Shown here piece by piece: positions 7,450 to 16,854 of a DNA stretch of 50,358 nt; position 1 is the stretch's first letter; each line of letters opens with the position of its first letter. The notes under the pieces are model-generated. The model made no database searches. It saw only the letters and a list, made by a program, of their open reading frames with translations, and was not told the origin of the DNA. The stretch comes from Bradyrhizobium sp. (lineage in GTDB: Bacteria > Pseudomonadota > Alphaproteobacteria > Rhizobiales > Xanthobacteraceae). The translations under genes were made by a program, and so were the position numbers. Where the stretch lies: contig NZ_DAHUXJ010000147.1 of the NCBI RefSeq assembly GCF_027307225.1, forward strand, positions 1 to 50,358. Direction: 5' to 3'.

Positions 7450-8721
7450 TTGTCCCACCCCAACGATCCCGCGCTTCGTTCCTTCATTCCTGTCGATCCG
7501 GAATCGGATTTCCCGATCCAGAACCTGCCCTACGGCGTGTTCTCGACGGCGGCGTTAGCTGCGCCGCGGGTCGGCGTTGCGATCGGCGAGTATATTCTCG
7601 ATCTCTGGGAGCTCGAACAGGATGGCCGGTTGAATTTCGGCGTCGGTCCGGGCGTTTTTGCTGGCAGATTTCTTAATCACTTCATGTCGCTGGGGCCGAA
7701 GGTGTGGGCCGCTACGCGCGCGCGGATCAGCGAGCTTCTGCGGCATGACACTGACGAACTGCGCGACAATGAAGCGTTGCGTAAACGTGCGCTGGTGCCG
7801 ATGAAGGAAGCCAGACTGCACATGCCGATTATGGTTTCCGGCTACACCGATTTTTACGCATCGAAGGAACATGCGAGCAATGTCGGCATCATGTTCCGCG
7901 GCAAGGACAATGCGCTGCAGCCGAACTGGCTGCATATGCCGATTGGATATAACGGGCGCGCTTCGACCGTCGTGGTGTCCGGCACCAAGGTGCGGCGGCC
8001 GCGCGGGCAATTGAAGCCGCCGGGCGCCGACCTTCCCATCTTTGGGGCCTGCAGGCGGCTCGATTTCGAACTCGAAATGGGCGCCGTGGTCGGACAGGCG
8101 TCAGCGATGGGCGAGACTCTGACGGAAGCGCAGGCCGAAGCGATGATCTTCGGCTTTGTGCTGCTGAACGACTGGAGCGCGCGCGATATCCAGCAATGGG
8201 AATATGTGCCGCTCGGGCCGTTTCAGGGCAAGGCGTTTGCGACTTCGATCAGTCCATGGGTCGTCACGTCGGCGGCGCTGGAGCCATTCCGCCGCCACGG
8301 GCCGAAACAGGATCCGGCGCCGCTGTCCTATTTGCAGCAGATCGAGCCCAACAATTACGACATCGAGCTTGAAGTCGGCTTGCGCGCGGCATCGATGAAC
8401 AAGCCGGCGCGCATCAGCCGCACCAATTTCAAGTACATGTACTGGTCATCGGTGCAGCAGTTGCTGCACCACGCTTCGTCCGGCTGCGCGATGAATATCG
8501 GCGATCTCTTGGGCTCCGGTACGATCTCGGGGCCCGAGAAAGGTCAGCGCGGCAGCCTGCTCGAGATTTCCTGGAACGGCACCGAGCCGGCCGAGATTGC
8601 GAGTGGCATCACGCGGACATTTCTCGAAGATGGGGATTCGCTGGTCATGCGCGGCTGGTGCGAGGGCGAAGGCTATCGCGTCGGATTCGGCGAGGTCGAA
8701 GGCACGATCATGCCGGCTTGA
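7450..8721 (+). CDS. fahA: Fumarylacetoacetase
   Basis: Hydrolyses fumarylacetoacetate to fumarate and acetoacetate, the last step after hmgA. The TTG at 7450 is chosen because GGAGAG lies 5 bases upstream and the protein then begins LSHPNDPALRSFIPV, the normal family N-terminus, giving 423 residues, the usual length. The frame stays open further upstream through the intergenic repeat and into hmgA, but that sequence is not FAH-like. Recognisable segments include YTDFYASKEHA, VLLNDWSARDIQQWEY, LGPFQGK and GSGTISGP. Separated from hmgA by 139 bp holding a palindromic repeat. Confidence 0.96.
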   Translation: MSHPNDPALRSFIPVDPESDFPIQNLPYGVFSTAALAAPRVGVAIGEYILDLWELEQDGRLNFGVGPGVFAGRFLNHFMSLGPKVWAATRARISELLRHDTDELRDNEALRKRALVPMKEARLHMPIMVSGYTDFYASKEHASNVGIMFRGKDNALQPNWLHMPIGYNGRASTVVVSGTKVRRPRGQLKPPGADLPIFGACRRLDFELEMGAVVGQASAMGETLTEAQAEAMIFGFVLLNDWSARDIQQWEYVPLGPFQGKAFATSISPWVVTSAALEPFRRHGPKQDPAPLSYLQQIEPNNYDIELEVGLRAASMNKPARISRTNFKYMYWSSVQQLLHHASSGCAMNIGDLLGSGTISGPEKGQRGSLLEISWNGTEPAEIASGITRTFLEDGDSLVMRGWCEGEGYRVGFGEVEGTIMPA

Positions 8722-8723
8722 GC

Positions 8724-8765
8724 CGTCATTCCGGGTCTGGTCCTTCGGACCATCCCGGAATGACG
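8724..8765. terminator. CGTCATTCCGGG palindrome, likely bidirectional terminator
   Basis: CGTCATTCCGGG pairs with CCCGGAATGACG, and TGGTCC with GGACCA around a TTC loop, with one small internal loop. It begins 2 nt after the fahA stop and ends 9 nt before the stop of the convergent DUF1272 gene. The motif is a dispersed Bradyrhizobium-type palindrome; its position suggests it ends both transcripts. Confidence 0.55.
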
Positions 8766-8774
8766 TACCTCAGC

Positions 8775-9086
8775 TCACCGTTGTTCCGGCGGGATATCGC
8801 GAATCCGCAGCGAGTGTGCGGCGATATCCTCGCGCTCATATTTGAGATGCACGCGCTTGTTGGACGGCGGTTGTTTTGCGACCGAGACGCCCGGCCGCCA
8901 TTCGCGGGCAGGGCGGATCGGCCGCGGGACAAATCCGCCACCGCAATTCGGGCACACGTTTTCGAGCTTGTTCTGCGCACAGTCCGCGCAGAAGGTACAT
9001 TCATAGCTGCAAATGCGTGCGTCCGTCGAATGCGGCGGCAGATCGATGTCGCAAGATTCGCAGTTCGGCCGAAGTTGCAGCGCCAT
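8775..9086 (-). CDS. DUF1272-type zinc-ribbon protein
   Basis: 103 residues. Cysteine pairs CESC, CSYECTFCADC and CPNCGG within the first 55 residues give two likely zinc-binding knuckles; the C-terminal half is basic and polar. This matches the DUF1272 pattern, whose function is unknown. The ATG (complement 9084-9086) has GGAG eight bases upstream. It lies just downstream of the racemase gene on the same strand (about 106 bp) and converges on fahA. Confidence 0.8.
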   Translation of the reverse strand: MALQLRPNCESCDIDLPPHSTDARICSYECTFCADCAQNKLENVCPNCGGGFVPRPIRPAREWRPGVSVAKQPPSNKRVHLKYEREDIAAHSLRIRDIPPEQR

Positions 9087-9192
9087 ATCCTGTCTCCGTG
9101 AGAGGCGAGGGATCATCGCAAGCCGCGCCTCTTTTGCGGATGACGGATTTCCCTCGATTCCAGACAATCGTCCTTGGCCGGTTGTGGCAATT

Positions 9193-10311
9193 CTATCGGG
9201 CGGAAGCATCCTTGCCTTGCCACGCTCGGACGAGATCGGCGATATCCGCCTGCGCCGGCTCGCGGATTGCCGACGGGGTGCGCGAGAAGCGCGGCGCCGG
9301 CGCCGGCTGCGTGACGCCGTGGCGTTTGACGAAGGTTTTCCGCGCCCTCATGTGAGAATGCTCCGGCGCCTCAGTGATCGTCAGCACCGGTGCGAAGCAG
9401 ACGTCGGTGCCCTCCATGATCCGGCACCATTCGTCGCGGGTCTTGGTCCTGAAGACGTCAGCCAGTTTTTGGCGGAGGGAGGGCCAGGCCTCGCGTTCCA
9501 TCTGGGCGTCAAAGGCGGATTCCGACAGCCCCGCGAGGCGGCGCAACAATTCATAAAACTGCGGCTCGATCGAGCCGATGGAGATGAAGTGGCCGCAGCT
9601 ACATTGGTAGACGCCGTAGAAATGGGCGCCGCCGTCGAGAAAATTGCTTTCCCGTTCGCCGGTCCAGCGACCGATCGCCGCGAAATCGTAAAACATCGAC
9701 ATCAGCGAGGCTGCGCCATCGCACATCGCGGCATCCACGATCTGGCCCTTGCCGGATTTTTTCGCTTCCAGCAGCGCTGCGAGCACGCCAACGACAAGAT
9801 AGAGTGCGCCGCCGCCGAAATCGCCGACCAGGTTGAGCGGCGGGACCGGCCGCTCGGTGGTGCCGATCGCGGCCAGTGCACCGGTCACCGATATGTAATT
9901 GATGTCGTGGCCGGCGGCCTGGGCCAATGGCCCATCCTGCCCCCAACCGGTCATGCGGCCGTAAACCAGCCGCGGGTTTCTGGCGAGCACCACGTCGGGG
10001 CCGAGTCCAAGCCGTTCCATCACGCCGGGCCGAAACCCTTCGACCAGAGCATCTGCGTGTTCGAGCAGATCGAGCGCCTGGCCTGTCGTAGCCTCGTTCT
10101 TGAGGTCGATCTCGACCACCTTGCGTCCACGCGCCGCCGCCGATTTCTGGTTTTTCGTGACGCCGGGGCGGTCGAGCGTGACGACCTCGGCCCCCATGTC
10201 GGCCAGCATCATGCAGGCGAATGGTCCTGGTCCGATGCCGGCAAATTCGACGATGCGGAAGCCGGTCAATGGACCCATGGTCGGCGTCTTGGAATCCGGC
10301 GTGTCGGGCAC
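9193..10311 (-). CDS. Alpha-methylacyl-CoA racemase-like CaiB/BaiF enzyme
   Basis: About 372 residues, CaiB/BaiF fold. The motif pair GHDINY and VGDFGGG corresponds to the His and Asp acid/base residues of AMACR-type racemases rather than to formyl-CoA-transferase-type members, so epimerisation of 2-methylacyl-CoA esters in branched-chain acid degradation is the best guess. Other family marks are GFRIVEFAGIGPGPFACMML near the N-terminus and ALVEGFRPGVMERLGLG. The GTG at complement 10309-10311 is preferred because AAGGA lies 7 bases upstream; a later ATG at 10278 is the alternative. It diverges from the chemoreceptor gene. Confidence 0.85.
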   Translation of the reverse strand: MPDTPDSKTPTMGPLTGFRIVEFAGIGPGPFACMMLADMGAEVVTLDRPGVTKNQKSAAARGRKVVEIDLKNEATTGQALDLLEHADALVEGFRPGVMERLGLGPDVVLARNPRLVYGRMTGWGQDGPLAQAAGHDINYISVTGALAAIGTTERPVPPLNLVGDFGGGALYLVVGVLAALLEAKKSGKGQIVDAAMCDGAASLMSMFYDFAAIGRWTGERESNFLDGGAHFYGVYQCSCGHFISIGSIEPQFYELLRRLAGLSESAFDAQMEREAWPSLRQKLADVFRTKTRDEWCRIMEGTDVCFAPVLTITEAPEHSHMRARKTFVKRHGVTQPAPAPRFSRTPSAIREPAQADIADLVRAWQGKDASAR

Positions 10312-10508
10312 TCGTTTTTCCTTGCTGGCCGGGTGGAGTTGGTTGGCGAGTGTCCGCCAAACGCCCAATATCCGTCAACCGAGCAGATCAGCCGGTTCGC
10401 CTACGATGGCACCGTCGGTTCGGCTGAGACCGCTACCAAATGCCGATATCACGGCGCTCGGACGGCCTTCCCCCGGTTTACGAGCTCTTATTCATTCTAT
10501 TCTAGGTT

Positions 10509-10523
10509 CCTCGGCACCCGAGG
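10509..10523. promoter_or_regulatory. Small hairpin upstream of the chemoreceptor
   Basis: CCTCGG and CCGAGG around a CAC loop, about 50 bp before the chemoreceptor start, in the 260-bp divergent region 10312-10571. I see no other clear element there. Function unknown. Confidence 0.3.
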
Positions 10524-10571
10524 TTCACGTTTCGACGGACCGCCGGGATCTTGGTGTGGCAGGGGGTGGCG

Positions 10572-12620
10572 GTGAAATTTTTGCAACGTATCAAGCTGGC
10601 GTCGTTCAAGCTGCCCACCTTGCGATTTCGCGGTAAAATCAGCCTCGGCTTTGCCATTGTACTTGCGATTTCAGCCGCCAGCATGGGTGTCGCCTATCTT
10701 GGCTTCGAGCGCGTTTCGAATGGCGTCACCGCCTATCGGGCGAGCGTGTCGCAATCCGATCAGGCCCAGAACATCGATCGCGATCTGATCGCGTACCGGG
10801 CGTTGGCCAAATATTATGTGGTGACCGGCAAGGCGGACGACTCCAAGGCCGCCCTGACGGCGGAAGGCGCGTTGCGCAACGCCATCGGTCAGGCGATGAA
10901 GAGCGTCGATATGAATAATAATGAGCGCACCAAGCTGATCGCGCGCCTGCATTCGGAGTTTCACTCCTTCACCAAGGTCTTTGCCGACGTCGTGAGGATC
11001 AAGAATGAAAGCGAGCTGATCAGCCAAAACGAGCTGATGCGGAACGGCAACCAGCTGCGCTACAAGCTCGATGACCTGCCAAGCGGGGTCGAAGACGATT
11101 CAACGCTGGCCGCCGTCACCATAGCCAGCAAGAAGGCGGCCGCGCTGTTCCAGACCGCGACCGCGCTTGTCGGGACCTTCGTGGTCAATGCCGATCAGTC
11201 GATCGCCACCGGCGCTCTCGCCCGGTTGAAGTTCGTCGAGGCTGCGCTGAAGGCCATTCCCGCCGATGAGCCGAAGGTCGCACAAGCAGTGAAGGACGCC
11301 TCCGGTTACCTCGAGGATTATCGCAAGTCGGTGACCAAGCTGGTCGACAATGCCAAGGAACTTGACGAGCTCTCGATCGAGATGGCGGACTCTACCGTTG
11401 CCATCATGAAGGCATCGAATGCGATGAAGGCCGATCTGCTCGCCGACCAGCAGCGGCTGGATTCCGAATCGGTTGCGACCATCAGCCAGACGCAACGCCT
11501 CATCGTTATGCTCGCGATCGGCGGTTTCCTCCTGGGCGCGGTGCTGGCGGTGTTCCTGGGAACGGGAATGTCGCGCCCGATGATTGCAATGTGCAAGGCG
11601 ATGCGCGAGCTTGCCGGCGGCAATTTCGACGTCGTACTGCCGGGTCTCGGCCGCAAGGACGAACTCGGCGAGATGGCTTCCGCCGTCGAGGAGTTCAAAG
11701 TACAGGCAGTCGCGAAGGCCGAACGCGACGCAGCCGCTCTCGACGAACAGAACAGGGCCGCTGCTGCGGGACGCCGCGCCGAACTGATCCGCTTTGCCGA
11801 TGAATTCGAGGCAGCCGTAGGCAGCATCGTCGCCAATGTTTCGGCTTCGGCCGAGCAGCTCGAGGCGTCCGCGGGCACGCTGACGCGCACGGCGGAGACT
11901 ACCCAGGATCTGTCAGGTCAGGTGGCCGGCTCATCCGAGCAGGCTTCCAGCGACATGCAATCGGTCGCCGCGGCAACCGAGGAGCTCTCGTCTTCGGTCG
12001 GCGAGATCGGACGGCAGGCCCAGGAGTCCAACCGGATCGCCGAGGCGGCGGTGCTCCAGGCCCGGCAGACCGACGGCCGCATCGGCAAGCTCTCGCGCGC
12101 CGCGCAGGAAATTGGCGATGTCGTCAAGCTGATCACCGCCATTGCTGAGCAGACCAATCTCCTGGCGCTCAACGCGACCATCGAAGCGGCCCGTGCTGGT
12201 GATGCCGGGCGGGGATTTGCCGTCGTCGCCTCCGAAGTCAAGTCGCTGGCGAGCCAGACCGCCAAGGCGACCGACGAGATTTCGACACACATCGCGGGCA
12301 TGCAGGGCGCTACGCAGGAATCGGTCGCCGCGATCAAGGAAATCGGGGGGACCATCGGGCAGATCTCGAACATTGCCTCGGCAATTGCGAGTGCCGTCGA
12401 GGAGCAAAGTTCGGCGACGCAGGAAATTGCGCGCAGCGTGCAAAATGTAGCCGAAGGAACCAGCCAGGCCGCCGTGAATATCATGGAGGTCAACCGGGGC
12501 GCGGCGGAAACCGGCTCTGCCTCAACCAACGTTCTGGAAGCGGCGCAGTCGCTGTCTTCCGAAAGCACGCGGCTGCGGGAAGAGCTCGACCGCTTCATGG
12601 CCAATATTCGCGCCGCCTGA
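10572..12620 (+). CDS. Methyl-accepting chemotaxis protein
   Basis: Inner-membrane chemoreceptor of about 682 residues. A first membrane segment (around ISLGFAIVLAISAASMGVAY) is followed by a helical periplasmic sensor of about 270 residues, a second membrane segment (IVMLAIGGFLLGAVLAVFLG), a HAMP domain (MSRPMIAMCKAMRELAGGNF) and a long cytoplasmic signalling domain whose hairpin tip reads EQTNLLALNATIEAARAG. No CheW/CheR-binding pentapeptide is seen at the C-terminus. Several in-frame TTG/GTG starts exist between 10551 and 10572; the GTG at 10572 is preferred because AGGGGG lies just upstream. The ligand cannot be read from sequence. It appears monocistronic. Confidence 0.9.
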   Translation: MKFLQRIKLASFKLPTLRFRGKISLGFAIVLAISAASMGVAYLGFERVSNGVTAYRASVSQSDQAQNIDRDLIAYRALAKYYVVTGKADDSKAALTAEGALRNAIGQAMKSVDMNNNERTKLIARLHSEFHSFTKVFADVVRIKNESELISQNELMRNGNQLRYKLDDLPSGVEDDSTLAAVTIASKKAAALFQTATALVGTFVVNADQSIATGALARLKFVEAALKAIPADEPKVAQAVKDASGYLEDYRKSVTKLVDNAKELDELSIEMADSTVAIMKASNAMKADLLADQQRLDSESVATISQTQRLIVMLAIGGFLLGAVLAVFLGTGMSRPMIAMCKAMRELAGGNFDVVLPGLGRKDELGEMASAVEEFKVQAVAKAERDAAALDEQNRAAAAGRRAELIRFADEFEAAVGSIVANVSASAEQLEASAGTLTRTAETTQDLSGQVAGSSEQASSDMQSVAAATEELSSSVGEIGRQAQESNRIAEAAVLQARQTDGRIGKLSRAAQEIGDVVKLITAIAEQTNLLALNATIEAARAGDAGRGFAVVASEVKSLASQTAKATDEISTHIAGMQGATQESVAAIKEIGGTIGQISNIASAIASAVEEQSSATQEIARSVQNVAEGTSQAAVNIMEVNRGAAETGSASTNVLEAAQSLSSESTRLREELDRFMANIRAA

Positions 12621-12867
12621 TCTCAACCTGACAGCGCTGGGGGTGTGGCGCCAACGTTCACCTAATTTCTGCAGCTAATCTCTGCCGAATTGACGCTTCA
12701 GCTCGACCTTCGCCCGGTTCAAGCGTGGCCGGCAATACGGTTCCTCCTTGCCCATGCGGGGAACCCCATTGCCCGGACGGACGTTAATGGTCTTGGCTGA
12801 TGGCCTTGCACGCTTGGTGCGGAAAAGGCCTTCTGTTCTCCCGGCAATTCCTGATCGGTTCGGCTCC

Positions 12868-14379
12868 ATGGGTTTGCGGCGACGGCAGGGCGATTTGGAC
12901 GCTGCGGCCGAGCCTGCGCCAGCGGACGACCCCTCTGTCGTCGAAACCAGCATCCCCTTCCGGCTCGACGCGCTGCGCTGGAGCGGCTTCCATACCCGCG
13001 TCGTGCTCGCGCTCGGGATTACCTGGGTGCTCGACGGGCTGGAGGTCACGCTGGCGGGCGCCTTGTCGGGGGCGCTCAAGCAAAGTCCGGTGCTGCATTT
13101 CTCGAATTTCGAGGTGGGCTTCGCCAACAGTTGTTATCTTGCCGGCGCGGTGCTTGGCGCGTTTGGCTTCGGCTGGCTGACCGATCGCATCGGCCGCAAG
13201 AAGCTGTTCTTCATCACGCTCGCGCTTTATCTCGCCGCCACCGCGGCGACGGCGTTGTCATGGAGTATGGCGAGCTACGCGCTGTTCCGTTTTCTGACGG
13301 GCGCGGGCATCGGCGGCGAGTACACCGCGATCAATTCGACCATTCAGGAACTCGTGCCGGCGCGCTATCGCGGATGGACCGACCTTGTCATCAACGGCAG
13401 CTTCTGGATCGGCGCAGCGCTCGGTGCCGCCAGCGCCATCGTGCTGCTCGATCCGAACTGGATCGGCGTCGACCTCGGCTGGCGGCTCGCCTATCTCACC
13501 GGGGCCTGTCTCGGCCTTGTCGTGTTTGTGATGCGGATATGGATTCCCGAAAGTCCGCGATGGCTGATCATTCACGGCCACCCCGATCAAGCCGATGCGA
13601 TCATGCGCGGCATCGAGAGTTCGGTTGCGGTGCAAGCGCCGGATCGATCGCCAGTCGATGGAGAAGCGGCGCGGCAACGCGCATGGCCGAAACTTCGGAT
13701 ACGGATGCGCGATCATACGCCGCTGTCGGAGGTTGCGCACACGCTGTTTAAAGTCTACCGCGAGCGCTCGCTGGTCGGCCTGGTGCTGATGATCGCCCAG
13801 GCCTTCTTCTACAACGCGATCTTCTTCACTTTCGCGCTGGTCCTGACCGACTTCTATGGAATACCCGCGAGCCAGGTCGGCTGGTACATCCTTCCTTTCG
13901 CAGCCGGAAATTTCATGGGGCCGCTGGTGCTCGGGCGCCTGTTCGATACGCTGGGACGCCGTCCGATGATCGCGTTCACCTATGGCATTTCCGGTATCCT
14001 GCTCGCGCTCTCGGGCTATTTGTTTGAAATCGGCGTATTGAACGCGACAACGCAAACAATTGCATGGATGGTGATCTTCTTCTGCGCTTCTCCGGCAGCA
14101 AGCGCCGCCTATCTGACGGTGAGCGAGAACTTTCCGCTGGAGATCCGTGCGCTCGCGATCGCGGTGTTCTATGCTGTCGGTACCGGAATTGGCGGCCTCG
14201 CGGGCCCTATCCTGTTCGGGGCGTTGATCGATACCGGTTCGCGCGGCAGCGTCTTTACGGGTTATCTGTTCGGCGCGCTCCTGATGATGGTGGCCGCCGC
14301 AGTCGGATGGCGTTACGCGGTGGCGGCGGAGCGGCGCCCGCTTGAAGCGGTAGCGCCGCCGCTGGCATCGGTGGAGTAA
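12868..14379 (+). CDS. MFS transporter, sugar/aromatic-acid porter type
   Basis: About 503 residues, twelve predicted membrane segments. The loop signature WLTDRIGRKKLFF, the motif FLTGAGIGGEYTAI and the PESPRWL box place it in the major facilitator superfamily near the sugar-porter and aromatic-acid/H+ symporter families. A second-half repeat of the DRIGRKK loop reads RLFDTLGRRP. The cytoplasmic central loop is about 60 residues. The frame is open back to 12748, but the ATG at 12868 gives a normal N-terminus, so that start is taken with moderate certainty. It is followed within 21 bp by otsB, which would fit import of a carbon source, but the substrate is unknown. Confidence 0.88.
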   Translation: MGLRRRQGDLDAAAEPAPADDPSVVETSIPFRLDALRWSGFHTRVVLALGITWVLDGLEVTLAGALSGALKQSPVLHFSNFEVGFANSCYLAGAVLGAFGFGWLTDRIGRKKLFFITLALYLAATAATALSWSMASYALFRFLTGAGIGGEYTAINSTIQELVPARYRGWTDLVINGSFWIGAALGAASAIVLLDPNWIGVDLGWRLAYLTGACLGLVVFVMRIWIPESPRWLIIHGHPDQADAIMRGIESSVAVQAPDRSPVDGEAARQRAWPKLRIRMRDHTPLSEVAHTLFKVYRERSLVGLVLMIAQAFFYNAIFFTFALVLTDFYGIPASQVGWYILPFAAGNFMGPLVLGRLFDTLGRRPMIAFTYGISGILLALSGYLFEIGVLNATTQTIAWMVIFFCASPAASAAYLTVSENFPLEIRALAIAVFYAVGTGIGGLAGPILFGALIDTGSRGSVFTGYLFGALLMMVAAAVGWRYAVAAERRPLEAVAPPLASVE

Positions 14380-14399
14380 CAGGACGATGAAGATCCCGC

Positions 14400-15233
14400 A
14401 TGAATGAACATCTAGCCGATCGCGTATTACCCGAGCATCAGGACGCCTGGCCCGCTGACGGCGCTTCGCTCGATCTGATCACCGAGCAGCTCGCGAAGTG
14501 CCTCGATCGTTGCGCCATGTTGCTCGATATTGACGGCACGCTTCTGGATCTTGCGCGCACTCCGCGCGAGGTGTGGGTGCCGCCTGGGCTTGCGGCTACG
14601 CTGCATGCGCTGCACGATCGGACCAAGGGCGCGCTCGCCCTCGTCAGCGGAAGGTCCCTCAACGACATCGACCTGTTCTTTGCCCCGGATCGATTCCCCG
14701 GCGTCGGCGGTCACGGTGCGGAGATGCGGCTCTCGACCGATAGTGAAGCGGTCGCCACGCACGCGCCGCCGCTGGAGCCGGAGCTGAAGCGCCGTCTCGC
14801 CGCGATCGCGCGGCTCAGTCCGGGCATTCTGCTGGAAGACAAGGGGTACTCGCTCGCGTTGCACTACCGCCTAGCACCGCATGCCGAGAAGGCGATTTAT
14901 GAGGCCGTGTCGCTGATCCGGGCCGATTTGCCGAATGCACCGATCGAGGTGTTGCCTGGAAAATGCGTCTGCGAGGTCAAGCAATCGGGCTTCGACAAGG
15001 CGAGCGGCGTGCGTGAAGTGATGAAACACGAACCGTTCAGCGGCCGCCGCCCGATTTTTATCGGTGACGACGTAACCGATGAATCGGTCTTTGCAATCAT
15101 GCCGGAACTTGGCGGGCTCGCCTTTTCCGTCGGCCGTCATGCCAGCGGGGTCGCTGGTCATTTTGACGAACCGGCCGACGTTCGCGCCTGGCTGAAGCGC
15201 CTCATTGATGGCAAAGCTTTGTCAGTGCGATGA
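14400..15233 (+). CDS. otsB: Trehalose-6-phosphate phosphatase
   Basis: 277 residues, HAD-superfamily phosphatase that dephosphorylates trehalose 6-phosphate to trehalose. Motif I LLDIDGTLLDL has the Asp pair at residues 43 and 45, motif II is LVSGRS, and the C-terminal motif is FIGDDVTDESVF. GVGGHGAEMRL is typical of OtsB. Twenty-one bases separate it from the upstream MFS gene. A six-codon ATG frame at 14386-14406 overlaps its start. otsA follows after 175 bp in the same direction and has its own putative stress promoter. Confidence 0.94.
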   Translation: MNEHLADRVLPEHQDAWPADGASLDLITEQLAKCLDRCAMLLDIDGTLLDLARTPREVWVPPGLAATLHALHDRTKGALALVSGRSLNDIDLFFAPDRFPGVGGHGAEMRLSTDSEAVATHAPPLEPELKRRLAAIARLSPGILLEDKGYSLALHYRLAPHAEKAIYEAVSLIRADLPNAPIEVLPGKCVCEVKQSGFDKASGVREVMKHEPFSGRRPIFIGDDVTDESVFAIMPELGGLAFSVGRHASGVAGHFDEPADVRAWLKRLIDGKALSVR

Positions 15234-15351
15234 TCGACGGAGCTAAATGTTCTCGCAGCTCAAGGATGCATGAACGAATTTGGCCGTGAACGCGCGCATT
15301 TGCGACGTTGCACTGCCTGAATTCGGTTTCAATTCATTGGAAAAGTGAAAA

Positions 15352-15376
15352 GGAACCATATTGATGAACGGTTGTT
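15352..15376 (+). promoter_or_regulatory. Putative EcfG-type (general stress) promoter for otsA
   Basis: GGAAC at 15352-15356 and GTT at 15374-15376 are separated by 17 bp. This matches the alphaproteobacterial EcfG consensus GGAAC-N16/17-(c)GTT. The element ends 32 bp before the otsA start. Trehalose synthesis genes are known targets of the PhyR/EcfG stress response in related rhizobia; control here is inferred. The rest of the 175-bp otsB-otsA gap shows nothing else I recognise. Confidence 0.55.
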
Positions 15377-15408
15377 AACACGCGAGCGAACCATCAGGAG
15401 GGGAACCG

Positions 15409-16854
15409 GTGAGCCTCGTCGTCGTTTCAAATCGGATCACGCGCGGCAATGCCAATGAACCCATCACGGGAGGCCTCGCCGCAGCGTTACTTCCAATTGT
15501 AGAGAAATCGGGCGCGATCTGGGTCGGTTCCAGCGGCCGCGTTCGTGACGGCGTACAGAAAGAGCCGTTTGCCGAAATCGAGGCGCTTGGCGCCGGCGCG
15601 CTCGCGATGCTCGACCTGCCGGCCGCGCATTACGAGGGATACTACGAGGGTTTCGCCAATTCGGCGTTGTGGCCGGCGCTGCATTCGCGCGCGGACCTGA
15701 TCCGCGTCTCGCAGGGCGACTATCTGTCTTATCGCGAAGTCAACGCCTTCATGGCGCGGGCGCTCATGCGATTCCGCAAGCTGGAGACGGCGTTCTGGAT
15801 CCAGGACTATCATTTCCTCGCGCTGGGCGCCGAATTGCGCGAGCTCGGCGTCTATCAACCGATCGGCTTCTTCCTGCATACGCCGTGGGCTCCGCGCGAC
15901 GTGATCGAAGGCGTTCCGCACCACCGCGAACTGGTGGAAGCCATGCTGGCCTATGACCTGATCGGCTTTCAGACCGAGGGCGATTGCGAGAATTTTACGA
16001 GCTATCTCTCGACCACGCTCGGCCTTGTGGTCGCGGACGGAACTGTCGTGACCCGGCACGGAACGACTCGCCTTGCGGTGTTTCCGATCGGCATCGATGT
16101 CGAAAAATTCGCGCGTCAGGCGTCCAAGGCCATTTCGCACCCCGATGTGTCGCGCCTGCGCCGCAGCCTGAATGGTGAAAAGCTCGCCATCGGCGTCGAC
16201 CGCCTCGATTATTCCAAGGGGCTCGTCAACCGCGTCAAGGCCTTCGACAAGATGTGGGCGCTGCATCCGTCGCTGGCGCGCACGGTGTCGCTGCTTCAGA
16301 TCGCAACGCCCTCGCGCGGGGCCATCGAGGCCTACGGTCATCTGCAGAGCGAGCTCGCGAAACTTGTCAGCGAAGTCAACGGCCTTCACGGCGAGGTCGA
16401 CTGGACGCCGATCCGTTATCTCAACAAGGGTTTTAGCCAGACCGTATTGGCCGGTCTTTACCGCACGGCGCAGGTTGGCGTGGTGACGCCGCTGCACGAC
16501 GGCATGAACCTGGTGGCGAAGGAATATGTCGCCGCGCAGAACCCTGCCGATCCCGGCGTGCTCGTGTTGTCGAAGTTTGCCGGCGCCGCCAACGAACTCG
16601 ACACGGCGCTTCTGGTCAACCCTCACGATATCGACGGCATGGCGCGAACAATCGCCACCGCGCTATCGATGCCGCTGCTGGAGCGGCGGATGCGCTGGGA
16701 GGCGATGATGGTGAAGCTTCGCCGCCGCTCCATCCAGCAATGGTTCGAGAGCTTTGTCGAGGCGTTGGAAAGGGCGCGCACCGAACGCGAGGCAGCGCTA
16801 GAGCCTGTCGTGAGGCCGCCGAATTTATGGCCGCTACGGTCTGTCAACGCCTGA
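15409..16854 (+). CDS. otsA: Alpha,alpha-trehalose-phosphate synthase (UDP-forming)
   Basis: GT20 glycosyltransferase making trehalose 6-phosphate from UDP-glucose and glucose 6-phosphate. 481 residues, normal length. Motifs include VVVSNRI at the N-terminus, the glycine-rich ITGGLAAAL, IQDYHFLALG, GVDRLDYSKGL, and the nucleotide-sugar region DGMNLVAKEYVAAQ. The GTG start has a strong AGGAGGGG just upstream. It pairs with otsB in the OtsAB pathway, an osmo- and desiccation-protection route in soil bacteria. Confidence 0.97.
   Translation: MSLVVVSNRITRGNANEPITGGLAAALLPIVEKSGAIWVGSSGRVRDGVQKEPFAEIEALGAGALAMLDLPAAHYEGYYEGFANSALWPALHSRADLIRVSQGDYLSYREVNAFMARALMRFRKLETAFWIQDYHFLALGAELRELGVYQPIGFFLHTPWAPRDVIEGVPHHRELVEAMLAYDLIGFQTEGDCENFTSYLSTTLGLVVADGTVVTRHGTTRLAVFPIGIDVEKFARQASKAISHPDVSRLRRSLNGEKLAIGVDRLDYSKGLVNRVKAFDKMWALHPSLARTVSLLQIATPSRGAIEAYGHLQSELAKLVSEVNGLHGEVDWTPIRYLNKGFSQTVLAGLYRTAQVGVVTPLHDGMNLVAKEYVAAQNPADPGVLVLSKFAGAANELDTALLVNPHDIDGMARTIATALSMPLLERRMRWEAMMVKLRRRSIQQWFESFVEALERARTEREAALEPVVRPPNLWPLRSVNA

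Noticed and set aside
12675..12869. Minus-strand 64-codon frame ending MGKEEPYCRPRLNRAKVELKRQFGRD
   Set aside because: It reads like a basic small protein, but it overlaps the MFS upstream region and its start coincides with the MFS ATG on the other strand. No family or ribosome site supports it.
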